Shown: positions 31,805 to 43,645, counted from the first letter of the stretch. The stretch: 64,000 nt of DNA from Cepaea nemoralis (GCA_014155875.1 JACEFZ010017425.1:872501-936500), one strand, 5' to 3'. Numbers and translations: made by a program. The notes: generated by a model not told the origin, from the letters alone.

Positions 31805-34075
31805 CTATTGTTTTACCAGTCCTCCCAAACTGGCTGCATAGAACTGTGTGCTCTGTTTTCTAAACCACGTTTTCACTTCACATTCAACTTCGGCGTCATT
31901 CGCGAAATGTCTCCCGCCAAGGTGGGTTTTCAGTGGACCACAAAGGTGGAAATCGCTAGAGGCCAAGTCGGGGCTAAGTAAGGTGGATGTTCCAGAACTT
32001 CCCACCTTAGTTGGTTAATTTTCTCCTGAGTTAATCGAGCCGTATGTGGTCTTTCAGAATTCACATTGTCCCCTTTCTTCTTGAAATTGGTTAAAAGCAC
32101 TCCTTGACAATCCCAGAACACTGTCAGCATAAACTTCCCTGCTGATAGCGTAACCTTGAATTTTTGGACACAAGATGAAGAAGGATGTTTTCATTGCATT
32201 GAACCATGCTTTGATTCGAGCTGATAGTGATGCACCTATGATTCGTCCCCAGGAGCAATCCTGTTTAGCATGTCTTCTCTTTCATCTGTGTATCGACAGA
32301 GATTGTCAGAAGTCGGGGTGCGCCACCGCATAGATGAAAGTAGTATTCACTGGCGTGCAACCACAAATAGTCAGAAATTGACTGGGGACAAAATATATAT
32401 GGCTGAACTACAGATTAAGCCCTGAATATCCAACATACAGCTCCAAATGGCTCGTTACAAAATTGAAATGAACTGTGCTGAATATTCGCCAAGGAATAGG
32501 AAAGAGAAGGTTAGCTAGGATAGATATTTAAGTCTAAATTTAAGTGTAATTGACAACTATCCCAGTACAGGTTTTTCTCCCTGACTGCTCCCTTCCTTGG
32601 TGTGTAAGTGAACCCCCACCAATGTACACACACAACACGTATGCACAATTGGAATTAAAAATATAACGACAGAACTATGAGTTACAACAAACTACACCAT
32701 TTATTGGCTATCATTATTATTAGACATCTGATATTTTTCAAATCTGATATTTTTCAAGATGATGATGATGATGAAATCATATAACTTATTGATAGTGATG
32801 ACAAACATTACATAACTTCAATGTTACTTGAACTATCGGGATCTGTGGTCCAGATCCCCACTCTCCAGTAGAAACAAAACAGCTTGCTGGTATTCTGACA
32901 CCTGTCAGTCCTGGCACTACCTAGTCGTCTCCAGTTCTTGAGATCTAATCATAGGCACTCTTATTGAGAGCTTTTTCCACTGATTTTTGTATCTGACATG
33001 AAACAGGCTAGGGACCCTTATTTAAGCTGAGTCCAGCAGACAGTATTACCTCCTTGGCACCTTTCTGTCTGGATTTAGGTACACATGCCCGACCTACAGA
33101 TAATTAATTCTATTCAAGTGTTGGGCTGGTATTACAATGTCGGTTTCATACTCTACTGAGTCAGCCAGTCTGTGCAATTTCAGTTCCCACCCTTTCACAG
33201 GGTTAATTGCCCCTAGGCCACTCTGTGTGGTCAGCTGTCCTTGGCATTGTTTACCGCCCTATGGCTATTATCTCCCCCTGGGTCAATATGTTGTTCACGC
33301 CTGGGTGGTTTTATTTCACTATCTCTGACATTCTCCACCTGGCTACAGGTAATTGCCTTTATTCAACCACCGCCCAGTTCATTGTTGAATTAGCCAGGGC
33401 TACCTGGGTGAGAAGGTGTCTGTGTGGTGTCATAGCCCGTCTGGGTCAGCCATTTTCCAAGGTGTAGACTAATTATCTAGTTCATTTTACTTGCCATCTG
33501 CAAGGTTACATCATGGCTAGAGGCTTTTTGTGAGTAATCTTACCTCACGACTAGATAGCCATGGAGCAACATGATTAATTCATTCTTTTTCAATTTGGCC
33601 TCTCAAATTTGGAGACCGAGAAAATATTATGGGATGTTAACGCGGCATTCCGCGACAGAGATGATGCAAGGACAGGCCAGATTGGTTCAATTTGTGTTCC
33701 TCCTTCAATTGTCTGGGTACCCACCTTGAGCACACTTTCTTAAATTTCAATCGATCATGCATTATGCTGTATGCTGAACCATGTGAGCACCCTATTGCAG
33801 ATGCTACAGAGTTTATCGTTACTCACCTGTCACCTCTATCATCTCCTCCACCCGCTGCACCGATGCTTTTGTTGCAGTCTTAATAGGACGACCAGATCGG
33901 ATTCAATTTTAGAGCATCCTTGAGAAAAATTTTCTACACGGCTATGCATCGCTTTAAGGGACACACATTTGTCAGCATAAACAACAAGCATTTCCTTATA
34001 AATGGCCTTTGCAGGCAGTCCTTTTGCACACAAAAAATACACAACAGCACGTTGCTATTTAGTTGTACACTCCGT
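31805..34075 (-). pseudogene. Mariner transposase, broken, in two parts
   Basis: The N-terminal part lies at 34075-33663 (antisense: YFLCAKGLPAKAIYKEMLVV, then VYADKCVSLKAMHSRVENFS). The remainder is at 32298-31805: REDMLNRIAPGDES, then MLTVFWDCQGVLLTNF, RPHTARLTQEKINQLRWEVL and SPDLASSDFHLCGPL. The first (GDES) and third aspartate positions are visible. The HDN block is lost in a short deletion after NVNSERPHTAR. Several frameshifts are present. The two parts are separated by the inserted solo LTR. Confidence 0.8.
32304..33657. mobile_element. Solo LTR inserted in mariner
   Basis: The 1354-bp segment starts TGTCAGAAGTCGGGGTGCG and ends CGCGGCATTCCGCGACA. This gives the TGTC...GACA inverted ends of an LTR, flanked by the 5-bp target duplication GAGAT (32299-32303 and 33658-33662). 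It lacks coding potential, as expected for a solo LTR left by recombination. BEL/Pao and gypsy elements both make 4-6-bp duplications, so the family is open. Confidence 0.75.
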
Positions 34076-34250
34076 AAGTACAGTCACCATTTTGTTTATA
34101 TGCTGCACATGTGCATGAGACACCTAGCGCCACCTGATGAACGGAAAAATAAAGTTCGATGTTGCTGTCACCTAATGACACCTGTAGAAAACTCCAGCTA
34201 CAATTACCTGCCATCCCACAGAACTGTGTGACTTACTTATTGACTCACCC

Positions 34251-34267
34251 TATTGTGTGTGTGTGTG

Positions 34268-34322
<55 letters not shown>
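34251..34322. repeat. (GT)n(TA)n microsatellite
   Basis: A GT run is followed by about 50 bases of TA, between two mariner elements. Confidence 0.95.
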
Positions 34323-34325
<3 letters not shown>

Positions 34326-35640
34326 TTTAAAATTTGTTTGTGCCACACCGTGCGTAATTGCATACGTTGAACACATGGTCATGTGATAAGTACTGACCAA
34401 TGAATAAAAGAGCACGTGCTTATCGTCCCATGATGCAGCGGTTTTTTACCGTTGAGAAAATGGCCAGGTTGATCCAAAATCCATCCAAAGAAGCTCAAAG
34501 AGCAGTGATTCAGTTTCTTTCATTTGAAGGATGTCGACCAGTGGGCATTCATCAAAGAATGCAGGCAGCGTACGGTAACAAATGTGTATCGAAGACAACA
34601 GTGGCAGACTGGGCACGAATGTTTCGGAAAGGACGTCAGTTCATGACAGATTTTCGATGGCCGGGTCAAGCGCATATTGTTGCAACAGAAAAACCCATCG
34701 CCAAAGTTGATGCAGCAGTACAGATGAACCGTTGTCGAAGCATACGTTCGCTAGCAAAAGAATTTGATGTGTCAATTGGGACAATTCAAAAGGCTGTTCG
34801 TAAGAAACTGCAATATCGGAAGGTGTGTTCACAGTGGGTACGATGGATGTTGACCGACCACCAAAAAGAGGAATGCATAGGATGGTGTTTGAACCACTTG
34901 CTGCGTTACAGAGTAGAGAGTGATGCATTTCTCTTCCGCATAGTGGCAGGCGATGAATCATGGTGTCACCACTTTGAGCCTAGCAGCAGAAGAGAGAGCA
35001 TGCAGTGGAAGCATGCTGGATCACCAAAAGCCAAAATATTCAAGTTACAGGTTTCCACTGGTAAGGTTATGCTGAGCGCATTTTTTTACCATGAAGGGCT
35101 ATTGTTGGCCGACTTTAAAGAACCTGGTGTCAACATCAACTCTACCCACTACTTGCAAACACTAGACAAGCTGCAAAAAGCCATCAAGAATAAACTGACC
35201 CGGCATGCTTTCTCGCGGTGTGATTTTATTGCATGATAATGCTCGTCCGCATGTCGCAAAGATTGTGCAGGAAGCATTAGCAAGGAAGAAGTGGGAAATT
35301 TTGCAACATCCAGCCTATAGTCCTGATTTGTCACCATGTGATTTTCATTTGTTCAGGACCTCTTAAAAAAAGCTCTCAAGGGGCAACGATTTCACACAGA
35401 TGCAGACGTAATGAACGCGGTAAACACTTGGTTCAGTGAGCAACCACAATCCTTTTTTGCGGATGGCATTCGCCGCCTACCTAAGCAATGGGATGCTTGC
35501 CTGAATGCCTACGGCGACTTCTTCTGACCAACCCATGGTGCATAATTCATTCAAAATGAATGCTTTGTTTAATTCTACCACACCTGTTAATGTTTCTTTC
35601 ACGCTTTTGTAATAAAGCCATTGGAACGGGTTTCAAATGA
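34323..35640 (+). mobile_element. Nearly full-length mariner, second family
   Basis: Inverted ends TTCATTTAAAATTTG at 34323 and, as complement, TTCATTTGAAACCCG ending at 35640. It carries an almost complete transposase in + orientation. It is inserted in TA-rich DNA directly beside the microsatellite at 34251. Terminal-repeat and protein sequence differ from the mariners at 5.9 and 31.7 kb. Confidence 0.88.
34400..35527 (+). pseudogene. Mariner transposase with D,D,D motif, two frameshifts
   Basis: The first 278 residues are open (34400-35236). They hold the HTH region (NPSKEAQRAVIQFLSFEGCR, then SKTTVADWARMFRKGR), a second HTH (CRSIRSLAKEFDVSIGTIQK) and the first catalytic block VAGDESWCHHFEPSSR. 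A one-base shift at about 35217 moves to the frame with LLHDNARPHVAKIVQEAL and YSPDLSPCDFHLF (second and third aspartates). A further shift at about 35360 leads to GQRFHTDADVMNAVNTWFSE and the end near 35527. There is a small deletion in the linker. It is recent-looking but not functional as written. Confidence 0.88.
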
Positions 35641-35645
35641 ACGTC

Positions 35646-35667
35646 TCCCCCCCCCCCCCCCCCCCAC
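35646..35667. repeat. Poly-C tract
   Basis: About 20 consecutive C, followed by ACA and (GA)n. Confidence 0.9.
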
Positions 35668-35689
35668 ACATACACAGAGAGAGAGAGAC

Positions 35690-36189
35690 AGAGAACTGCT
35701 CACTGTCTCAAAGAGTCAGCTGGTGAGATTGGAGCGCATACAGAGCGAGGCTATGCGGGTCATTCTGGGATACACCAGAGACACCCTAGTGGTGTGTATG
35801 TGTTACATCCTTGGTTTGCCGACTGTTGCTGGTAGGCTCAAGGTGATGCAGGCAAAGGCATACCTCAGAGTAGCTGCTGATACACATCACCTGTTGCATG
35901 AGGCGCTGGACGCAGTTAAGGGCCAGCGACTGATAAGAGGGAAATCATGGATGGCTCAGGCAGAGGATACGATCAGACAGGTGTGCATCTTGGAGAACAT
36001 TAGGCGAGGAAAGGAGTGGGTCAGAGTGCCAGTGGAGCAGTTAGACTTGTGCAGAGTTATAATCACATTGAGCTGGGAGTGCAGGGAGTGGCCAGCAGGG
36101 GCTACGGAAGTGGAAGTCCAGCAACTAATTCAGGATAATGCTCGCCCGGGTGATATATATATACACACACACACACAAACGCACGCATG

Positions 36190-36252
<63 letters not shown>

Positions 36253-36440
36253 ATTTAGGAACCGACATCACAGCATTCGGGGCATTCTCATAAGCGCTCC
36301 GTTCCCATCCTCAGAAGCCAGCGAAGAGTTCCAACACCAATAGTTCCAGTAGCAATCTGATTATATGTCTGTCTCGCCTTTCCTCTGAGTGTCGAGCATC
36401 TGCCAGATCCCCTTGTCACTCCTCGCTGCCTCATTCTTGC
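35690..36440. mobile_element. LINE L2 with forward 5' part and inverted 3' part
   Basis: 35690-36155 is forward: LLTVSKSQLVRLERIQSEAM, then KAYLRVAADTHHLLHEALDA, up to DNARPGDIYI at the start of RNase H. 36251-36440 is the L2 3' end in the opposite orientation (ACCGACATCACAGCATTCGG; antisense GTIGVGTLRWLLRMGTERL). (CA)n and (TA)n microsatellites (36160-36250) lie between, and most of RNase H is missing. The layout resembles a twin-primed or rearranged LINE insertion. Confidence 0.75.
36160..36250. repeat. (CA)n/(TA)n microsatellite
   Basis: CA repeats followed by TA repeats between two oppositely oriented L2 pieces. Confidence 0.93.
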
Positions 36441-36531
36441 TATATATAATTCAGAACACACACATATATATTCATTCAAACATATATAATTGAGTGTTTC
36501 TCATCTAAGTTCACCTCGTTTACTCCCTCCC

Positions 36532-36655
<124 letters not shown>

Positions 36656-37500
36656 GTCTCCTTAGTCCTCTTGTCTATCCTCATGCAGACATCATCAAGC
36701 AGAGAAGGTGAACTTGTGGCATTTCTCCCTCCAAGTGGTTTCACACCAATCTTTGTAGGTATTTCAAATGTTGATCCAATTAATTAATGTTATTTTGGAC
36801 GCTTACCCTCAGGAATTTCTCCTGAGTAGTCTGTCTCGTATGTGCGTCGGCCTTATGCAGGACAAATCTACATGTCTATCCTGTATGTGAACAGGCTAAG
36901 CACTCCTGTGACTTTCATAATGTTGGATTTCTCCACATTATCGCTTACAATAACGCAAAAGCAGTTTTCACAGTGTCACAGTAAAGGTAAGAGCTGAAAC
37001 AATACATAACAAAGAAAATCCATGAGCTTGAGAGTTGGAAGAGTAAATAGAAACAGAAAACTAAAGCAGACCCTCAGAACAGAAAACAAATGATAAAAAC
37101 TATATTGGTATTACCTAGGTTTATAACTGGGAATCCCACCACTAAACTCTTTACTGAAGTTGGGTGAAATGAGACGGTTAAGCCTAACCAGAAAGCTTCC
37201 TGTGTATGCTATACTGTGCTTGGATCCAGCATCTGAGATTTTGTTAGCAATGCTGTACGTTAAATGCTGTTTTCATCCCTAACATGATTTTCATCTTCTC
37301 TCCTTCCCTTTTCACTTAGAATGATTACCTGGACGCCTCATGTCCAGTATTCTTTAACTCCTCCCCTACTTTCACAATGCACTGTAATTTCACCTGTCAG
37401 TCTACTTGTGACCAGCTTGCACCATGCGTCTGTAACATGCTTTGGCCGCTGCTCAGAGGTGCGATCGACGTTACGCAATAAATTTCAGTCTGCTCTCTAC
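36656..37500. other. Intron sequence without recognisable features
   Basis: Non-coding. Nothing recognisable was seen beyond short open frames. Confidence 0.4.
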
Positions 37501-37790
37501 ACTCCCCTTCCCTGACAAATTGATAGTGTGGTTGGAATTGGAAAATATTGGTCTACGATGTTGACATCCTCGTGCTGCAGGAACTGAGGGCAAACTCTTT
37601 GGAGTGCCCTGGCTATTCATGTTGCATTAATCCACCCAGGCAGGGAAGACATGGGCAGGCTCTGGTGGTCAAGGATGGCTTACAGCACACAGAACTGGAT
37701 ATGAGTGAGTGGGATCAGGAATGCAAAGAAGTGCAGGGAATGTAGATGAAAATTGCAGGATACAGCTGGAACCTAATAAATAAATAAATA
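37501..37790 (+). mobile_element. LINE endonuclease fragment (L2-like)
   Basis: Forward frame VYDVDILVLQELRANSLECP, then GYSCCINPPRQGRHGQALVV. This corresponds to the DIxxLQE catalytic block of an APE-type LINE endonuclease. It is short and truncated, and ends in an AATAAATAAATA run near 37775. Confidence 0.55.
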
Positions 37791-37879
37791 TAGCCGGTCT
37801 CCCTGGCCAAAGGGATTAACGAAATTGTTCGTAATCCACAAACAAGCTATTGTTAATTCTTATCATGTCTTAGTCAGAT

Positions 37880-38390
37880 ATGACTGAGCTACCGTATGAT
37901 AGTAGACAGTACTATCTGCTTTCTGTTAGCGCAGAATGTTGGGCGGCGCTTACCAAACCCGACACCCCACATTGTGCCAACGGCTTCGGGAGGAAGAAAT
38001 TGGGAGGGTACAAGCCTTACCCTGGTGCGAGGAAATGCAAGCTAAAGACAAAATGTCATGGCAGGCCCTAAGCCTTGGTTGGCGGCTGGTCTAGGATCGA
38101 AGCTCCGACAGGCGGACAGTTAGAGCATTGCTTTGCTGATCCGGCAGCTTCTGCAGCTTGTCTTGTTCCAGATGTAGGGGTGTTACCTTTCCTCTGGAGT
38201 GAACTAGGCAGGCCGAGAGAGGGATCATGCTGCATGGGCAACACATGATCTCTATATTTTAGCCCACGCTTTGTGCTGTGGAGAGGCAATAACTCCATCC
38301 CTGGTCTTAACTGGTCTCGGAATCAAAGCGAGAGGCAACTGTTACGGGTTATAAGTCCCTGTCAATTGGCGTAGACATGGGGCGCCATGC
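37880..38390 (+). repeat. Dispersed repeat, inverted relative to the 5.5-kb copy
   Basis: It shares long stretches with the complement of 5456-5854, including the TTTCTGTTAG and GGCGGACAGTTAGAGCATTG landmarks. No ORF is supported. It may be the 5' UTR of a LINE family. Confidence 0.6.
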
Positions 38391-38516
38391 GTTGCCTCTG
38401 ACGGTGGGAGACACCTACAGGTGTCACTGATCAGCTACCGCGTGCCTCAAGCTGTGCAGCCCCTGGCCAATTGGGTGCTGATCCACCACAGCCTGCCTGC
38501 TTCAGTGGATCAGGTT

Positions 38517-39010
38517 CAGCAACATTTAGTAGATGCAGTTGAACACCTAGTAGATACACTGAACAACTAGGGTTAGATTTAAATTGTAAGAAGACACTGA
38601 TTATGGTCGTCACTAGGAGGAAAGAAATACCACAATGTAATATACAGGTAAATGGAAATATTCTTAAACAAGTGAATCAGTACAACTATCTCAAAACAGT
38701 CATAACATCTGATGGGAGGTGCCGTGAAGAGATTAGAATGAAAACTGCAAACTTATTAGAGAAATTAGACGTATAAAGTCACAATTTTTTGGACACGTTA
38801 TAAGAAGAAATAAATTAAAGAACTTGGTGACAAGTGGCAAGATTGAGGGGAAAAGAACAAGGGGAAGGCAGAGAAGTAAATATCTGGATGTTTTGGCCAT
38901 GTGGCATGGTTGAGACAAGAACACGGAGCTTATCCATGACTGATGTTCATTTGTGATGGAGAAACATAGCCACCTACGCTTATCAGCATGCCACATGATG
39001 ATGATGAACA
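38517..39010 (+). mobile_element. LINE L1 fragment, internally deleted
   Basis: Forward text includes LNCKKTLIMVVTRRKEIPQC, then YNYLKTVITSDGRCREEIRM, then a jump to the C-terminal part (TCATAACTTTxTGGACACG-type text) and the 3' tail CACATGATGATGATGA. RT N-terminal and endonuclease parts are missing. Confidence 0.75.
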
Positions 39011-39099
39011 CACAAACACACTCTTTGTTTCTCCATCTTGTCTGAGTGGGCTAACATCCAATTCAGTATCCCAGGAGAGAGTATACTATCCTTTTCTCA

Positions 39100-39725
39100 T
39101 TTCTCACAGTCCACATGTGAATCTGCCAGGTTTGTGCAACCATACCCAAAGAATGTAGACTCTCTTCTTCTGATGCAAGTAACCAGTTCTCTTTGTGTTA
39201 ACTTCTTTTAAGATATCTTGATTGCTCTTTCTGTCTGTTCTTGGTGTTCTCATAATTCTTCTATAAAACCACATCTCTGCAGCTTCCACATACTTCCTGA
39301 CTTGTCTGCTAATTGTTTCCATATATCAGGATTTCCTCAACATATCTCTGAAGAACTCATGTCCTAACCTTGACTGACAAAGATTCATTGCAGTCAATAT
39401 TCTTCATCTTGTGAAATGATGCCTTTGTTTCGGCTGTTCTGCATTTAACTGACTTAATAAATCTTACAGCTGCAGTTATTAAAGTACAAAAATACTTAAA
39501 TAAATTGACTTGGTTCAGAATGATTCCATTCATTTTGATGTTGCATTTGGGTATACACTTTTTCTTTGAAATAACCATTACTTCTGTTTTTCCATTATTC
39601 AGACTAAGTCTTTGTTTTGACTTTCTTTTGCCATTATGTCTATCATTTCTTGCTACTTTCATTTTCAGCGACCAAAACCATGTCATCAATAAAATGCAGG
39701 TTGTTTACATTGTGCCTAACAAATG
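39100..39725 (-). mobile_element. LINE RT C-terminal fragment, antisense
   Basis: The reverse strand reads SKQRLSLNNGKTEVMVISKK followed by CNIKMNGIILNQVNLFKY, and then METISRQVRKYVEAAEMWFY with RRIMRTPRTDRKSNQDILKE. It is L1-related but a diverged subfamily. It ends about 150 bp before the last TMEM185 exon. Confidence 0.75.
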
Positions 39726-39854
39726 ATATTCCTGGCATTTATGCTGTTTTCGTATTTTTGTAGAAAGCTGTATTCAATGAATTTCTATAATAAGTTCTAA
39801 AATTTACTTGTTTTTTTTTAAAATTAAAACTTAGAAATTGTTAACGTTATTTGA

Positions 39855-40112
<258 letters not shown>

Positions 40113-40540
40113 TATGCATCAGTGAGCTAGAAAAGTATATGGTAAATAGACATGCATATTTGACCTCTGACTTAGACTTTTACGTCTACAGATTCTCAGG
40201 CAATTTTTCATCTGGGATGTATAACTGATATTTTTCCTTTCAATTTTAAGGGAACAATAATATTGTTATAACATGTGGTATTGAATGCTTCTAAGATTCT
40301 GGTTTGAGATAATTGCTGAAATTGACTGCTGACATAAATTTGCAAGATAACTCTTCAAATATTTTTGCAGTTTTCATTCACAGAAAAACTGAATGCATAA
40401 AGACATTTTGCCTAAAGTTTAATTAGATGTTTATTCTGTGGTATTGTATCCTACTTGTTAAACCTTTACGCTAACAGCTTATTATATAGTATCTTGTGTT
40501 CTAGACAAATAAAATTATTAAAGCCATTGTTGGAAAACTA
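40113..40540 (+). promoter_or_regulatory. TMEM185: TMEM185 3' UTR
   Basis: AT-rich non-coding DNA from the stop codon to just past the poly(A) signal AATAAA at 40508-40513. Cleavage is expected 10-30 bases downstream. It is free of recognisable transposable elements, unlike the introns. Confidence 0.7.
40508..40513 (+). terminator. Polyadenylation signal AATAAA
   Basis: A canonical hexamer 396 bases after the TMEM185 stop, in an A/T-rich context. Confidence 0.7.
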
Positions 40541-40940
40541 TTTTCCTTTTTGTGTGAAATTCTCTCAACATACCTTTAGCTTTAATACATTTAATGCAAT
40601 ATTAGAATTAGATATTTGTTGCTAGAATTTCAGGGTCACTGTACATTGCTAATAGATGTATATATGTATATGAATATAATATATAAGAACATTCCTTGTC
40701 TATTACTGTTTGTTTTTTAATGTAAGTGTAATTATTATTGCTGCAATTATTTATAATTCTGTTTCACTCTATCATGAGCCGCTTAGTGTCTGAGTGTCTT
40801 CCGCGTTGATGGTTAGTCATTGCTGCTTTTCTAAATATTGAATAGTTATGTACATTCCTTTCTTATCTGATAACCTAGATAGTTATAAGGGTTCCTATTC
40901 ACCTACATCCACTACACGCACTCTGTATAACATCAGTATG
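40541..40940. other. Intergenic, nothing recognised
   Basis: AT-rich. No repeat boundary or coding text recognised. Confidence 0.4.
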
Positions 40941-41470
40941 TGCCTTGCCGACATGTGGGCAGTCATGCTTCTCAGCATCATTTCCTGTGCTGTCATCTCA
41001 TGTTATCCATGAGCCTACATTTCTGAATGTCTGTCCTTACTTCAAATTAAAACCATTGACTTTAATTGTATATTTAGGCATAATTCATTTCTTTGATATT
41101 GTCATTACTTCTGTCTTTTTATCATTCAAGCTAAGCCCAATTTGTTTACTTTCTATAACCACTGTATGTATGATTTTCTGTAATTCCTTCTGACTTGTGA
41201 CTATCAAGATGGTGTCATCAGGATTAATATTATGACCACCAACCACAATCTCTGGCATATTATCTATGGATCTCATTGTGTAATGAAAACAGGCTGTATC
41301 TTGAACATGAGAACCTTGTTTGAGAAATACAGACAGTATACAATGTAGATCATCATGCTTATTTCATAGACTACATTAACACCTTCAGCTGTATTCAACA
41401 TGAAACATTTCTGCATCTTCTTGAGAGATATGAGAGTTTTCAGCATATTTGATCCACTTAATTGAATCAA
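40941..41470 (-). mobile_element. LINE RT fragment, antisense
   Basis: The reverse strand encodes MPEIVVGGHNINPDDTILIV followed by IESKQIGLSLNDKKTEVMTI, the RT region around and after the catalytic site in L1-related LINEs. It is degraded. Confidence 0.65.
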
Positions 41471-42100
41471 TATATCATGAGAAACAAAGAGTTTTTGTTT
41501 TAAAGAAGAAAGTATATCGTATTTGGCTGTCAGAGATCACAGTGAGAAGTGAAACATCAAACTGATTTGAGGTGCAAGGGAAGTAAGACAGAAATTCCAT
41601 TACCTATTCAATTTGTATGCAGAAAATGTAATGAGAAATGTCAAAAATGATGAGACCAGTGACAATTATGACTTGGTGAAAATCTAGTTTCAGAACTTAC
41701 ATATACAAATGACACAGTTCTCTTCTCAAATAAAGTTGAGGGATTAGAAGAGTTAATCCTGTCTGTCAAAAGATTAAAAATAGTTTTTTTCAACTTAAGA
41801 AAAGCTATACTGTAATGTCCACAGACAAAACTGCATGTCAACCAATAATTACAATCAACAATGGAGAAATTCAAAATATCACGAACTGAATATTTTGGCT
41901 ACATAATTAACCATGATGGAGACTGTTGAAATGAAGTCAGAAGTAGACTGGCCGTAACAATGCAGAGGTTAAACAGTATTAAGAGTATTTGGTGCTACAC
42001 CAGCAAATAAATTAAGTGTAACATTGTTTAGTGCTTGCATCTTTCCTGTGGCAACATACAAATGCGAGTCATGGACTGTCACAAGGTGGTTGACAGATAG
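41471..42100 (+). mobile_element. LINE fragment, forward, heavily degraded
   Basis: Forward text with many stops retains KKSYTVMSTDKTACQPIITI and INNGEIQNITN, then a CESWTVT block where CExWT is usual. This is a LINE RT C-terminal half. Confidence 0.5.
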
Positions 42101-42987
42101 AAGTGGCTGTGGTTGTATCTAGTGGTATGTCTGTATGAACATTCTGCAGGTTTACTTATGCACAGCTATAGCAACTGGAAACACACCGTTGCGCACACAT
42201 CATTTTATTAATGACACACATACATGATGAAAAAACATGACAGAATTTCCAGGCGCAGTCTCAGTATAGATACATGTACACACTTAACTGCCTCTGACTC
42301 TTTCCTGTGTCCAAACTCCCTAAATGCCTGGCTGAGATTTCCTCCTCAGCCCAGACACCGAATAACTGGCTAGTTCCCTTTAGCCCAAACACTACTGCCA
42401 CTGACAGCCTGGCTAAGTCTCCAATACTTTGCCTCAGAATTCGCTGTCCCCGTTAAGTCTTCCTGACTTAACTCCACGATCGGGCTATGTTTCCTCCCTT
42501 AGCCCCAGAATTCCACTGATTCCAAAACCACCATGCGGAGTTCGTCCCTAACTCTGCCACCACTCACTTTACTTAACTCTGAATGTCTCTATCTTGGCTG
42601 GTGCCCCTCACTCAGCCCAAAATCCAATGCCTGAAAACCACCAGATGGAGTTCTCCCTAACTCCGCCACAAATCAACTTCCCATAATTTGCCCAGCCTTG
42701 TGTCTTTATTCACTATTCCCGGACCTCCCAAGAAACATTTAATGCTTTTAACCCCAATCTAAATTCCTCCAACATACCCTTTCTGAGTTTCCCTTTGTCT
42801 CTTAGGCTGCTATCACATATTTCTCTGTGCCTTCGTGACTCAGCCTGACATCTCCATGATATGTCCTCCATTGTGTTTAGGGCCCACCTTTGTATTGGAA
42901 TTCCTACCTCCACCTTTCTGACCTAACATCCGCATATTCTTCTCTGACCCAGTTTACCTTGATAGTATTGTTAAATTCTTCATTCGT
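42101..42987. other. C-rich non-coding region, unidentified
   Basis: This region is clearly richer in C and poorer in G on this strand than its surroundings, with repeated CCC-containing clauses (for example TTAGCCC, CTCAGCCC and AACTCTGCC variants). No coding potential is seen. It could be an old LTR or satellite-like unit, but I could not define ends. Confidence 0.35.
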
Positions 42988-42998
42988 CCATTCACCCC

Positions 42999-43066
42999 AT
43001 CCATCCATCCATCATGTGCCATGCCGGTAAGCGTGGGTGGTCATGTTTTGCCATCTCACTCGATCA
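42999..43066 (-). mobile_element. 68-bp LINE L1 micro-insertion
   Basis: Only the last 68 bases of L1 (tail CCATCC repeats plus ATCATGTGCCATGCC) lie between perfect copies of CCATTCACCCC (42988-42998 and 43067-43077). This is an extreme 5' truncation with both target repeats intact. Confidence 0.88.
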
Positions 43067-43089
43067 CCATTCACCCCAGTTTTGCATAA

Positions 43090-43495
43090 ACACACGCATG
43101 TTACATGGACCATTTTGCAATTTCTTAAGAAGAATATTGGGACTTTTGAAGTTAAATGTTACAGAAAATGTCTTAGAATACTGTGGACCAAGAAGAAGAC
43201 AAATACTGACATTCTACCAGATCTGAACATGAAAGAAAATTGGTTCATAAGCAGCATCTTGCCTTAGGAACTGAAATACTTTGGCCATATTAAAGCTTAT
43301 AGCCGTTAGGGAAAGAACAGCGATGGAAGGCTAAAGAAGAGCAGGGATTAACACGCATGAAGATGGCAAAGCACATTGCTGATCCTTTGGCATGACATTA
43401 CATGAAGTAGGGGACTAGCAAAAGATTGATTGAGAATCTTTTCTGTGGGCTATGATGAGAGCAATGCTCTGCTAAGGACCTGCCACATGATGATG
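43090..43495 (+). mobile_element. LINE C-terminal fragment, forward
   Basis: Forward text KRILGLLKLNVTENVLEYCG-like, then LKYFGHIKAYSR and a basic end, terminating in ACATGATGATGATGAAA. It is the same family as 20481-20825. Confidence 0.55.
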
Positions 43496-43499
43496 ATGA

Positions 43500-43645
43500 A
43501 AACAAACCAGGGGACAGTACACATGCCTGTCAGACACCCTATTTTATGTACTGAAATGTTCCTACATGGTGACTAATTCTTATAGCTGCTGTTTGCTGCC
43601 AATATGTTCTTTTTATTATTTCCCAGATCTTTGCCATTATAGTTT
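43500..43645 (-). mobile_element. LINE RT fragment, antisense, left of E1
   Basis: The reverse strand reads NGKDLGNNKKNILAANSSYK and, across the E1 insertion, continues at 45199-45275 as ALDSVKHEQIIKLLKQLNY. Together they form the RT region DSVKHExxIKLLxQLxxDGKDLRI. E1 therefore interrupts one older LINE. Confidence 0.7.

Larger units (their letters stand above)
31665..34250 (-). mobile_element. Mariner transposon split by a solo LTR
   Basis: The right terminal repeat (TTATTGACTCACCCTA complement of TAGGGTGAGTCAATAA) ends at 34250 and the left one, CGAGGGGAAGTCAATAA, starts at 31665. Both are flanked by TA. It is the same family as the mariner at 5855-8848. Removing 32304-33657 and one GAGAT restores a continuous mariner body. 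The transposase has frameshifts and stops. Confidence 0.9.
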
